From Holophagales bacterium (GTDB lineage: Bacteria; Acidobacteriota; Thermoanaerobaculia; Multivoradales; Multivoraceae): 64,000 nt of DNA. The stretch is from assembly GCA_009845425.1 (NCBI GenBank), contig VXZQ01000006.1:186001-250000 (forward strand), written 5' to 3'. The position numbers were made by a program, and so were the translations under genes. This document shows positions 27,535 through 36,323 of this stretch, piece after piece (positions within the stretch are counted from its first letter, which is position 1; the number at the start of each line of letters is the position of its first letter). The notes beneath the pieces were generated by a model. It was not told the origin of the DNA and did no database searches. It saw nothing but the letters and a program-made list of their open reading frames with translations.

Positions 27535-29347
27535 GGAGAAGCCGATTGACTAGTGCTTGGTCGAAGGTCGATATCTCTTCATCCAAGATCCGGTATCTCG
27601 CCTGCTCAAGCCACCTCTTGACGGCTTCATTCTGATTCAGTCGAAGAAGCCTCAGAACGAGTAGCTTCCGCATGTCGACGCGCTTCTGGCCTGCCACAGA
27701 GTCGTACGCAGGTCTCGTCCGGATCTTGAAGCGGTCCGGCACATCCTCCCTTGCCCTCAAACGCTCTAGCATCCGAACGAACTCACCCAAGTAGTTCTTG
27801 CTTAGCTTGCTCGCTTTCTGCATGACCTCCGTGTACTCCCTCTCGCCGTAGGATGCATACACCACGGATATGGCCTTGCCGATCGCCGGGTCGGAGTAGG
27901 CCTCAAGTTGGCCCATTCTGGCCTTCAGTCGAGGACGAGACCTCTTGTCCCCGAACCGAAGAATCAATAGCGGTGCGATCGCAGCGCACTCCTTCCAGCC
28001 GATGAACCTGTAACAACCCGCAAGGAGCTGCGAGGCGAACTCTCGTAGTCTCAACGCGTCCTCACGAGAGGGTTCCACCTTCAACAGGCCTTCCACTAAA
28101 ACGCGACTCACGTCGGAGTGTATCTGTCGCTCGTCAGTACAGACCGAAAGGACGAACTCCAGGTACTCTCCCGCAGGCCTTAGCACCCTGAAGTAGTCTC
28201 CCGTGCGCCTCGCCAACGTAGGTTGGCGGAGGATATCCTCCGTGGCGCGATCGAGAAGGAAGTCACGCCGGCAGACTCCGGCCATCAGATAGAAGCGGGC
28301 AAGCACCTTACTCCACTCACCGCCATTCTCCTCTCCGGAGCGGTGCCGACGCCAGAGGACGGTCAATCGGTTGCCGAGACTTGGCCGGTCGTTCTTCGAT
28401 TCATCGAGAAGGTCTTGGAAGTCGTCTAGATCCTCGTTCGCCTCCAGATGAAAGTGAACGGCCAGTTCACGTAGACTGAGGATCTTCGTCTTTCCGGCGT
28501 TGGGCGTTAGGTGGAGTCTTGAGAGCGACAGGCCGCACGTCCCGAGGGCCTTCACCGCAGCGGCGTAGCTATCGACGCCTATCGTCTGATCGTCCATCCA
28601 CCGCACATACGCTTCCTCTCCGACTGACTCGGCCATCCGTTCGTCGTGAGGGTAGAGCACTACGTGAGCAAGAGTTCTCGAACAGTCAAACTCATCTACC
28701 GGAAGACCTATGCGCGGCGACTCATTGTAGGGATCCCGAGGCGAGAAGCGCTCAAGAAGGAAGAAGAGCAGTCCAACGAGATTTCGGTTGAAACCAGCTC
28801 CGTAGAGGGCATCTGCCGCTCGGTCGTATAGGACGGACGCGAAGTAGTTGGTAATGTCAGTAAGGACGAAGTGCGGGTAGACGTCTTCAAGAAGCAGTAG
28901 CTTTCGATACTGGTGGTACTCCTTCCATTTGACAAAGGAGTCGCCCGAGAGAAACATGTACGCCGGGTCACCGGTCTCCTCCGCAATCTGTCGACGTTTC
29001 TTGGACAATGTGGTGCGAGCGAAATAGACGTTTTCCCTTTCTTGAAGCTTGAGTCGGTCGTAGATCAGTCCCGTGATGGCCCGATAGAGGACCAGATCTG
29101 GAATCTGAGGGAAGGTCATATGACGGCTGAAGCCGATGGTCTTCGGGATCGTGAAGCGAAAGGGCTCTCCGGGTTCGTAGCGCCCGGAGTTCACCTCCTC
29201 GACAAGACGTCCAATCCACTCGTCGGGATTGATGTCGAACTCAATGAAGTCTGTGATGTCGCGTCGAGAGCACCGTGGTAGGAGCTTGCGAACCTCCTTC
29301 CAGGCTTGCCACAGAACACTAGTAGTGACTTCGGGTGTGTACGACAT
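27530..29347 (-). CDS. Reverse transcriptase of Abi/UG (defence-associated) type
   Basis: 605 residues. The RT palm motifs are visible: RHMTFPQIPDLVLYRAI (motif 1-2 region), HFVLTDITNYFASV with catalytic Asp164 (motif A), GLPVDEFDCSRTLAHVVL (motif B, template-binding) and YVRWMDDQTIG with Asp252-Asp253 in a WMDD box in place of the retroviral YxDD (motif C). After the thumb region a long alpha-helical C-terminal half (about 330-605) follows, the plan seen in AbiA/AbiK and several UG/DRT proteins. There is no endonuclease, maturase or group II intron domain. It begins 222 bases after hsdS on the same strand, so it could be part of the restriction transcript. I cannot assign it to a numbered DRT class. 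Confidence 0.85.
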   Translation of the reverse strand: MSYTPEVTTSVLWQAWKEVRKLLPRCSRRDITDFIEFDINPDEWIGRLVEEVNSGRYEPGEPFRFTIPKTIGFSRHMTFPQIPDLVLYRAITGLIYDRLKLQERENVYFARTTLSKKRRQIAEETGDPAYMFLSGDSFVKWKEYHQYRKLLLLEDVYPHFVLTDITNYFASVLYDRAADALYGAGFNRNLVGLLFFLLERFSPRDPYNESPRIGLPVDEFDCSRTLAHVVLYPHDERMAESVGEEAYVRWMDDQTIGVDSYAAAVKALGTCGLSLSRLHLTPNAGKTKILSLRELAVHFHLEANEDLDDFQDLLDESKNDRPSLGNRLTVLWRRHRSGEENGGEWSKVLARFYLMAGVCRRDFLLDRATEDILRQPTLARRTGDYFRVLRPAGEYLEFVLSVCTDERQIHSDVSRVLVEGLLKVEPSREDALRLREFASQLLAGCYRFIGWKECAAIAPLLILRFGDKRSRPRLKARMGQLEAYSDPAIGKAISVVYASYGEREYTEVMQKASKLSKNYLGEFVRMLERLRAREDVPDRFKIRTRPAYDSVAGQKRVDMRKLLVLRLLRLNQNEAVKRWLEQARYRILDEEISTFDQALVNRLLQ

Positions 29348-29569
29348 GTCGATCAGCGTGGATGGGCAGAGGAGCCCCGGTTGGGCATCGTAGGCGACAG
29401 GAAGGGCCGGTATCCGCCGTTGCCACCGGGCAGGGAAGTGAGTTGCGGCTCGCGACCGCAGTGGCTCGCCTCGGCGGACTCCCCGTTTCCCTCCCGGGGG
29501 AGCGCCGGTTTCGACTCAGGCATCTCGCTGGGCGTAGTGGGGAGGGTATCTCTCTCCGGGCTCGCTGTG

Positions 29570-31303
29570 TCAAGGAACTCGCAACTGGCAGTTGCGTTGG
29601 GGAGTAGCCAAGGCCTCATGAAGCAGGGACGTGAGCAGCCGACCGCGCGTGGCCTCCGATGCACCGAGCCCGGTCTCTAGGTCGCCGCAGAGGGCCATGA
29701 GATTGTCGACTCTGGAGACGATGCGGTGTTGCTCGGCAAGCGGCGGGACTGGCACGAGCATTCTACTCAGGGTCTGGCCATTCACGTTCGGTTGACCCCC
29801 GCCCCTTGCGCCGTCACGCAACTGACTCCAGTAAACCGAAGACTCTAGGAGGACTTTCAAGTACCGATCATAGACCTCATGGGACGCTTGTATGCGGATG
29901 AGATACGACGCGAACACTGCGGTGACCGGAAGATCTTGGACCAGAAAGGACTTTCCAATGGTCCCGCCAGTACGTGCGATCAACACATCACCCCGCTCGA
30001 GTCTGAACTTCGGGAGAACATTCTCATCTATTTCACACCCGGGTACAGAACGCCAATCGACGCAGTTGTCCTGAATATCGGTGATCCGGAGCAATCGAAC
30101 TTCGTCAACCGCGCTGTTGGCAGACGCCGTAAAGCCATAGTGAATCTTGCGGCTAATCTCGAAGAGCCTCGTCCATGTCCACCCGTGAGGTGCAGCAAAA
30201 GGAAGCTGATTCGTGTGAAGAGCGGGCATCCTCTTAGGCTTCCGGATCTCTCGGGCCTCCACTAGCCGTGCCTTTTCGGCTGCGATCCGCTTCATCAGTT
30301 CTGACGCCGGTTCGTCAGCAAGATCTTGCTTCACGAGCCTTCCCCTCACGGCAAGGCTGAGAATGGTCTCGCGCAGCGGCTTGACCTGATCGGCACGGGC
30401 GGTCAGCGCGGGGAAGGCAGCGACGGCGAACCGTACGTGAGCCCGAAATGTCGGAGCGTCTGCCTCTGTGTCGCTAAGGCGGGCGTAGCTGCCGTTCGTC
30501 AACCGGTCGCGCGTGGCCTCGCGCGCTGTGCGCCCTTCCTCCAACTGGTCGCACAGCGCCATGAGTCCCTCGACCTTGGCCACGATTCGGCGCTGCTCCG
30601 CCAGAGGCGGAAGGGGGAAAGGCGAGGCTGCGAAGTACTCCCGTGGCACACGTTTCTGCCCGGCGGTACCCGTCATCCTGAGCTTACCGCTCTCGATGAA
30701 GTGCGAGCTCTTCAAGAACAGAACGATGTAGTCGGCAGCCACGAACAGTGGCCGGACAACGTGTAGTTCCGTGGTGCCGCTTCCGAGGCCTCCCGTCAGG
30801 TTGCGAAAGACGGTGGATTTTCCGTTCTCGAAGCAGGGCGTGATCTTCGCGAGGCCAACGTCGCCTTCGGCAAAGTGGGTGTAGCCCTTCTTGATCTTCC
30901 CCCAGGGTCGCACTTCGTGGTGATGGCCAGCGCCGTAGTCCGCAGCGATTAGCGGCATGGGTACGAAGGACGCTTCGAGTTCGTCCGGTGCTTCGTTACG
31001 GGGACTGACAACACCGAGCCTCGCGATTTGCGTCCAAGCCCACCGGGGCGGAAGACAGAAGGGCAAGTCATCCTCTTCCAGGGCCGGCATGAAGATTGGT
31101 TTTCTGATCTCCCCAGCTTCCACTAGCCGCGCCTTCTCAGCCTCGATCCGCTTCAGCAGCGCCGAAGCCGGTTCATCTGCCGGAGCCTGCTCCACCAGCC
31201 TTCCCCGGATGGCGAGATCAAGTACGAACCAGCGCAGGCGATCGACGGCGTCCGGCGCGTCCGCCACGCGGTCGTAGAGGGTGAGCAAGCGGTCGGCGTT
31301 CAC
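29570..31303 (-). CDS. hsdS: Type I restriction-modification specificity subunit HsdS
   Basis: 577 residues from GTG 31301-31303, which overlaps the hsdM stop as GTGA. Two target-recognition domains, each followed by a conserved helix: PLPPLAEQRRIVAKVEGLMA near residue 240 and PVPPLAEQHRIVSRVDNLMA near the C-terminus. The regions before them are also duplicated (RGRLVEQAPADEPASALLKR and RGRLVKQDLADEPASELMKR). The subunit reads the bipartite DNA target for the HsdM/HsdR complex. Both halves are present and undamaged. Confidence 0.95.
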   Translation of the reverse strand: MNADRLLTLYDRVADAPDAVDRLRWFVLDLAIRGRLVEQAPADEPASALLKRIEAEKARLVEAGEIRKPIFMPALEEDDLPFCLPPRWAWTQIARLGVVSPRNEAPDELEASFVPMPLIAADYGAGHHHEVRPWGKIKKGYTHFAEGDVGLAKITPCFENGKSTVFRNLTGGLGSGTTELHVVRPLFVAADYIVLFLKSSHFIESGKLRMTGTAGQKRVPREYFAASPFPLPPLAEQRRIVAKVEGLMALCDQLEEGRTAREATRDRLTNGSYARLSDTEADAPTFRAHVRFAVAAFPALTARADQVKPLRETILSLAVRGRLVKQDLADEPASELMKRIAAEKARLVEAREIRKPKRMPALHTNQLPFAAPHGWTWTRLFEISRKIHYGFTASANSAVDEVRLLRITDIQDNCVDWRSVPGCEIDENVLPKFRLERGDVLIARTGGTIGKSFLVQDLPVTAVFASYLIRIQASHEVYDRYLKVLLESSVYWSQLRDGARGGGQPNVNGQTLSRMLVPVPPLAEQHRIVSRVDNLMALCGDLETGLGASEATRGRLLTSLLHEALATPQRNCQLRVP

Positions 31304-32751
31304 CGCAAGAGCGCCTCTGTCAAGACTCGCTTCAACTCATCCCGCACCGCTAGTACGTCGGCCTCGGCGCTAGTCAGTTCCTCCAGAAGCGCCTCGGGAT
31401 TGCCAAGGTCCTCTTCCTCGGTATGAGGGTTCTTGATGTCGAGGTTGTAGCCGCGCGCCTTGATCTCCTCGGCGCTCATCCTCCAGGCGCGGTCACCCTC
31501 GTCCCGGCCGTTGCGCTCCGGGCCGCCCCACCAATCGGCGCAGTCGTCGAGATGCTCCACCCGAATGGGGCGTGTCATGGAGTAGGCCTTCTGGCCTTCG
31601 GGCACTAGATGCTCCCAGAACCAGATGTCTCTGGTCGGCTCGCCCTTCTCAAAGAACAGCAGATTCGTCCCAATCGAGGCGTAGGGTCGGAACACAGAGT
31701 TCGGCAGGCGCACGATCGTGTGGAGGTTGCACTCCTTCATCAGGTGCTCCTTGAGCCGCGTCTTGACGCCCTCGCCGAACAGGGAGCCGTCCGGCAGGAC
31801 GACGGCGGCCCTTCCTCCAGGCTTGAGTAGCCGGATGATCAGGGCCAGGAACAGGTCCGCCGTCTCTCGCGTCCGGAAGTGCTGCGGGAAGTTCGACTCG
31901 ATGCCATCCTCTTCCTTGCCGCCGAACGGCGGGTTGGTCAGCACGATGTCTACGCGCTCCTCGCGGCCCCAGGAGATGTAGGGCCGCGCCAAGGTGTTGT
32001 CGTGGCGCAGGAAGGACGGGTCCTCGATGCCGTGCAGGAGCATGTTGGTGACGGCGAGCATGTGGGGAAGTGGCTTCTTCTCGACCGCGCGGAGCGAAAC
32101 CTGCATGCTCGCGTCGTCCTCGGGCCGCTTCACGTACCGCTCGCGCATGTGCTGCATGGCGCAGGTAAGGAATCCGCCCGTGCCGCAAGCCGGGTCTAGG
32201 AGGGTCTCGCCTGGCTTCGGGTCAATCATCCGGGCCATGAAGGTGGTCACGGCCCGCGGCGTGTAGTACTCGCCCGCGTTGCCGGCCGATTGCAGGTCGT
32301 TGAGGATCTGCTCGTAGATGTCGCCGAAGTGCTGCCGGGCGGTGAGGTTGTTGAAGTCGATGTCGTTGATCTTGTTGACCACCTGCCGCATCAGTTGACC
32401 GGACTTCATGTAGTTGTAGGCGTCCTCGAACACGTCGCGCACGACGTTGGCGCGAGTGCCGGCCCTGGGCGAGAGTTCCTTGAGCTGCGGAAACAGGTTG
32501 CCGTTGACGAAGTCGAGCAGCTCTTCGCCGGTGATGCCTTCAGGGTCGGCCGCCCAATTCCGCCATCGGAGGTCGGCGGGCACGGGCGAGCGGTAGCCGT
32601 CGTCGAAGAGTTCGAGCTCTTGGTCCTGGTCGTCAATGATCTTGAGGAAGAACATCCAGCACAGTTGGCTGATGCGCTGCGCGTCGCCGTCGACGCCCGC
32701 GTCCTGGCGCAGGATGTTCTGAATCGACTTAACCAGAGTGCTGACGGACAT
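31300..32751 (-). CDS. hsdM: Type I restriction-modification methyltransferase subunit HsdM
   Basis: 483 residues. N-terminal HsdM helical domain, then the Rossmann methyltransferase with AdoMet motif LLDPACGTGGFLTCAM and the catalytic NPPFGG (N6-adenine methylation). QHFGDIYEQILNDLQSAGNAGEYYTPRAV is the usual HsdM block before motif I. It starts 3 bases after hsdR ends and overlaps hsdS, so the three genes are one operon in the order R-M-S. Protects the host by methylating the HsdS target. Confidence 0.96.
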   Translation of the reverse strand: MSVSTLVKSIQNILRQDAGVDGDAQRISQLCWMFFLKIIDDQDQELELFDDGYRSPVPADLRWRNWAADPEGITGEELLDFVNGNLFPQLKELSPRAGTRANVVRDVFEDAYNYMKSGQLMRQVVNKINDIDFNNLTARQHFGDIYEQILNDLQSAGNAGEYYTPRAVTTFMARMIDPKPGETLLDPACGTGGFLTCAMQHMRERYVKRPEDDASMQVSLRAVEKKPLPHMLAVTNMLLHGIEDPSFLRHDNTLARPYISWGREERVDIVLTNPPFGGKEEDGIESNFPQHFRTRETADLFLALIIRLLKPGGRAAVVLPDGSLFGEGVKTRLKEHLMKECNLHTIVRLPNSVFRPYASIGTNLLFFEKGEPTRDIWFWEHLVPEGQKAYSMTRPIRVEHLDDCADWWGGPERNGRDEGDRAWRMSAEEIKARGYNLDIKNPHTEEEDLGNPEALLEELTSAEADVLAVRDELKRVLTEALLR

Positions 32752-32754
32752 CTC

Positions 32755-35109
32755 TTAGGCGACCTCCTTGTAGAGCGCCGATTGAAGATCTCGCACGGCA
32801 CGCTCGAAACCGGGCTTTCCGCCGAACGCCCGCACCAACTCGACGGGTGTGCCGAGACTGTCGAGCGGCGGAATCCTGAGCACGTTGGCGTCGTCGAGAT
32901 TGATGACGCCCTCGTCGGCGTACTTGTCGAGCAGAGCGCCGAGCACGGCGCGGGCCTGTCCTCCGTACTTCGTGAACACGTCGCGTTTCCTGACGTTCTC
33001 CACCCGCTCGCGCCGAGTCAGCGGCTTGGCGTCGAAGGCGATGTGGCAGACGAGATCGAAGGGGTCCAGGTCCTTGTCCAGTTCAGCGACGATCACGGTC
33101 ATCGGCAGGCCTTCCGCCGCCATCTCGTCGAGGATCGCCTGCTTGCGCTCGGCGGCGTTCCAGCGGTTCAGGAAGTCGTCCAGGCTCGCGAAGCGCCTTC
33201 GCAGTGCCTTCCTCGTAAAGTCGCGCAGCGACTCGGTGATCAGCTTGCCGTGCTCGTTGAGATACTCCACGCGCTCGGCGACGATGGTCGCTTTGATGCC
33301 ATCGACGTAGACCTTCTTCCTGGGCTCCGTCTCCGGGGACGACAGGCCATTGCCCCCCTCGATGACGGCCATCTCCTCTTCACCGAGACCTTCATCTTCG
33401 GTCGTGTCGGGAGGAAGGATCGGGTCCCCCACGCCTGGCTCGTAGATCTGCACGGGCTCGCCGTCGAAGTCCGGGTCCGCGAAGTGGCCGCTCGCGTTCC
33501 GGAAGTCGATGAGCGTGAAGTAGAACTTCTCGCTGTCCTCATGCACTCGGGTACCGCGACCGACGATCTGCTTGAACTCGGTCATCGATCCGACCGCGCG
33601 GTCGAGCACGATGACCCGGCACGTCTGGACATCGACGCCGGTGGACAGCAGGCGCGACGTGGTGACGAGCACCGGATGCGTCGATTCCGGATCGATGAAG
33701 TTTCCCAGTTCGGCCTTTCCGGGCTCGTCCTCGCCCGTGATCCGCATGACGTACCGTGCGTTCCGCTCGACGAGATCGGCGTTCTCGTTTACGAGGGCTT
33801 GGCGCATCCGGGAGGCGTGCTCTTGATCGACGCAGAAGACGATCGCCTTCTGGAAGCGGTTGCCGCTCTCCCGAAGGAACGCCGTGACCTTCTCGGCCAC
33901 CAGTTTCGTCCGCCCGTCAATGACTAGTGTGCGGTCGAAGTCCGTGACGTTGTAGACGCGGTCCTCAACCTCCTCTCCGTCGCGGTCGAGCTGGCCCTTT
34001 TCCGGACGGTAGCCCTCGATGTCGCGGTCGATGTGGACCTTGACCACCTTGTAGGGCGCGAGGAAGCCGTCGCGGATGCCCTGCTTCAGTGAGTAGGAGA
34101 AGACGGGCGCTCCGAAGTAGTCGATGTTGGAGACGTACTTCGTCTCCTTCGGGGTGGCGGTGAGGCCAATCTGGGTTGCGGAGGAGAAGTACTCGAGGAT
34201 CTCGCGCCACGCCGAATCATCGGCCGCACTTCCGCGGTGGCACTCGTCGATCACGATGAGATCGAAGAACCCTGGCGAGAGCTGACGGTAGGCCTTCTGC
34301 GTCTCCTTCGGTCCCGTGATCGCCTGGTAGAGGCCGAGATAGACCTCGTACGAGGTGTCGATGTCGCGGGACAGCTTGGTCATCGCGCCGCCGAACGGCC
34401 GGAAGTCGTTCGCGATCGTCTGGTCGATCAGCACGTTGCGGTCGGCGAGGAACAGAATGCGCTTCTTGCGCCGCGCCCTCCAGAGTCGCCAAATGATCTG
34501 GAAGGCGGTGTACGTCTTGCCCGTACCGGTGGCCATGACGAGCAGGATGCGGTCCTGTCCTTTGGCGATGGCCTCGATCGCCGCGTTGACGGCGTTGATC
34601 TGGTAGTAGCGCGGCGTCTTGCCACCGCTGTCCTCGAAGTAGTCCTGGAGGACGATCTCTTCCGCTTCGGGCGTCAGGCCCTTCCAGGCCCGGTAGCGCG
34701 CCCACAGATCGGCCGGCGACGGAAACGCGTCGAGCGGCAGGTTCGTCTCGGGGGGCGTAATTGTCCCCGTTCGGTCGTGGAACACGAAGCCGTCGCCGTT
34801 CGACGAGAACGCGAAGGGGATGTTCAGAGTCTCCGCGTAGTCCAACGCCTGCTGCATTCCGGCCCCGACGCCGTGCTTGTTGTCCTTTGCCTCGATCACC
34901 GCTACCGGGATGTTCGGCTTGAAGTCGAGGATGTAGTCGGCCCGCTTCCGCTTGCCGCGCGACACCAGTCTTCCGCGCACGGTGATGCGGCCATCGGTGA
35001 AGCTCACCTCCTCGCGAAGTTGTGACATCTCGTCCCACCCGGCCCCGCGCAGGGCGGGCGTGATGAACTTCGTGCAGATGTCCCGCTCCGAGAGATCCCG
35101 CTTGTCCAT
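32755..35109 (-). CDS. hsdR: Type I restriction endonuclease subunit HsdR (EcoEI-like)
   Basis: 784 residues. The N-terminal nuclease has ADYILDFKPNIPVAVIEAKD, the Asp and Glu-x-Lys of the PD-(D/E)xK fold. The SF2 motor follows: Walker A MATGTGKTYTAFQI, motif II IVIDECHRGS (DECH), motif III GLTATP and motif VI IVGRGTRVHED. It translocates DNA and cuts unmethylated targets at a distance. First gene of the operon, with hsdM 3 bases downstream. All catalytic motifs are intact, so the restriction system looks functional. Confidence 0.95.
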   Translation of the reverse strand: MDKRDLSERDICTKFITPALRGAGWDEMSQLREEVSFTDGRITVRGRLVSRGKRKRADYILDFKPNIPVAVIEAKDNKHGVGAGMQQALDYAETLNIPFAFSSNGDGFVFHDRTGTITPPETNLPLDAFPSPADLWARYRAWKGLTPEAEEIVLQDYFEDSGGKTPRYYQINAVNAAIEAIAKGQDRILLVMATGTGKTYTAFQIIWRLWRARRKKRILFLADRNVLIDQTIANDFRPFGGAMTKLSRDIDTSYEVYLGLYQAITGPKETQKAYRQLSPGFFDLIVIDECHRGSAADDSAWREILEYFSSATQIGLTATPKETKYVSNIDYFGAPVFSYSLKQGIRDGFLAPYKVVKVHIDRDIEGYRPEKGQLDRDGEEVEDRVYNVTDFDRTLVIDGRTKLVAEKVTAFLRESGNRFQKAIVFCVDQEHASRMRQALVNENADLVERNARYVMRITGEDEPGKAELGNFIDPESTHPVLVTTSRLLSTGVDVQTCRVIVLDRAVGSMTEFKQIVGRGTRVHEDSEKFYFTLIDFRNASGHFADPDFDGEPVQIYEPGVGDPILPPDTTEDEGLGEEEMAVIEGGNGLSSPETEPRKKVYVDGIKATIVAERVEYLNEHGKLITESLRDFTRKALRRRFASLDDFLNRWNAAERKQAILDEMAAEGLPMTVIVAELDKDLDPFDLVCHIAFDAKPLTRRERVENVRKRDVFTKYGGQARAVLGALLDKYADEGVINLDDANVLRIPPLDSLGTPVELVRAFGGKPGFERAVRDLQSALYKEVA

Positions 35110-35380
35110 ACCTCTCAGCCCGCCTCTAGGTCGGTTGCAACCCTGTACAGCGCTGCACCGGGCGTGCAGACCACAGGCATGGCGACCGCCCGGTAGGGCG
35201 GCCCCAGCGAGGCTGACCGAACAGTGGAAGCCGTTCTTATGTCTGTCGTGCTCAGCGTTCGCATATGAGGCCCCTCGGGGAGAGCGGCGTCAGTATTGGC
35301 CGATCTTGACCGAACGCGCAAGCGCCGCCAGACGGCTGCGGCCGTCTCTGACCTTCTGGCCGGCCTAGACTTGGGACCAG

Positions 35381-35584
35381 ATGCCCAAGGTCCGAGACGC
35401 GATTCGGCTCGTGGAGCGAGACGGATGGGAGCTGATCGCTACGCGAGGGAGTCACCGCCAGTATCGGCATCCCGTGAAGCCGGGGAAGGTGACCATCGCT
35501 GGTAAGCTGAGTCACGACTTGCCACCGGGCACCTGGAACAGCATCGTCAAGCAGGCTGGCCTCAAGGGCGTCAAGGGCTCGTGA
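35381..35584 (+). CDS. hicA: HicA-type toxin (mRNA interferase)
   Basis: 67 residues, the standard HicA size. The dsRNA-binding-like fold is recognisable: RLVERDGWELIATRGSHRQYRHP, with the catalytic His in GSHRQY, then KVTIAGKLSHDLPPGTWNSI. HicA cleaves mRNA and is neutralised by HicB, whose gene overlaps its stop as GTGA. The pair would stabilise the mobile element. It is divergent from the hsd operon. Confidence 0.92.
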   Translation: MPKVRDAIRLVERDGWELIATRGSHRQYRHPVKPGKVTIAGKLSHDLPPGTWNSIVKQAGLKGVKGS

Positions 35585-35805
35585 AGTACACGATCGTCAT
35601 CGAGAGAGCGCCAAACAACTACGCTGCCTATGCGCCCGATCTTCCCGGCTGCGTAGCGACCGCCAAGTCGCGTTCCCAGGTCATCCAGCTGATGCGGGAG
35701 GGCATCGCCTTTCATCTCCAGGGCCTTCGCGACGAGGGGCAGCCAGTGCCCCCGCCTCAGGCGACGGCCACCGAGGTGGACGTCGCGCTAGCCGTAGGCC
35801 CGTGA
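35581..35805 (+). CDS. hicB: HicB-type antitoxin
   Basis: 74 residues from GTG 35581, overlapping hicA. The HicB N-terminal fold is clear: YTIVIERAPNNYAAYAPDLP then GCVATAKSRSQVIQLMREGI. The usual C-terminal DNA-binding domain is missing or very short, as in the short HicB forms, so autoregulation may depend on another factor. Blocks the HicA active site. Confidence 0.92.
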   Translation: MKYTIVIERAPNNYAAYAPDLPGCVATAKSRSQVIQLMREGIAFHLQGLRDEGQPVPPPQATATEVDVALAVGP

Positions 35806-35963
35806 GAGGGGAGGCATACTCTCGTCTCCTCCTGTGGTCAGTAGGAGCCGGGGTGGGAGGCAGAAGCTAGCAGACCCTACGTGCTACGCTCGCTGCGCTC
35901 ACTCCGCTCGAGGGGCTAGCGAGGGAGGGCCTGCGGCCCCCCCTTCGAACCCCCCGCCCAGAC
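35806..35963. other. Candidate oriT region upstream of mobC
   Basis: The 158 bases before mobC hold inverted and tandem short repeats: GCTAGC at 35867-35872 and again near 35917, three CGCTC units around 35888-35911, and a C/G-rich tract (GCGGCCCCCCTTCGAACCCCCC) split over 35934-35955. In ColE1-like cassettes the transfer origin lies in this position. No nic site was identified, so the call is positional. Confidence 0.4.
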
Positions 35964-36323
35964 ATGGCCACGCCGCACCGCACAGCGATCGCGCACTGCC
36001 GCGTCACCGCGGCCGAACTGGCGGAGTGGCGGGCCAAGGCCGAGAGCGCCGGCACGACGCTCTCGGAGTTGATGCGGGCGGCGATGCGCCGCACCCGCAC
36101 ATGGACCGCGGAGGACTCCGCGGCGGTGCGCGAGCGCACTCGTCAGGTTGCCCGCATCGGGAACAACCTGAACCAGATCGCGCGCTGGGCGAACCGCTAC
36201 CGCGGCGCCGCCGACGCGGCCCAGGTGATCGCCCACCTGGTCGCGCTTGATCGCGAGATCCGCGAGCTGACGCTGGCGCGCGATCCCGACCTGCCGCCGC
36301 CCGAGGAGAAAGGCCCGTGCTGA
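35964..36323 (+). CDS. mobC: Mobilization accessory protein MobC/MbeC-like
   Basis: 119 residues. An N-terminal strand and helices fit a ribbon-helix-helix DNA-binding unit (HCRVTAAELAEWRAKAESAG), and the C-terminal half carries RQVARIGNNLNQIARWANRY, the MobC signature. It binds oriT and helps the relaxase melt and nick DNA. Its stop overlaps the relaxase GTG start by 7 bases. Confidence 0.87.
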   Translation: MATPHRTAIAHCRVTAAELAEWRAKAESAGTTLSELMRAAMRRTRTWTAEDSAAVRERTRQVARIGNNLNQIARWANRYRGAADAAQVIAHLVALDREIRELTLARDPDLPPPEEKGPC

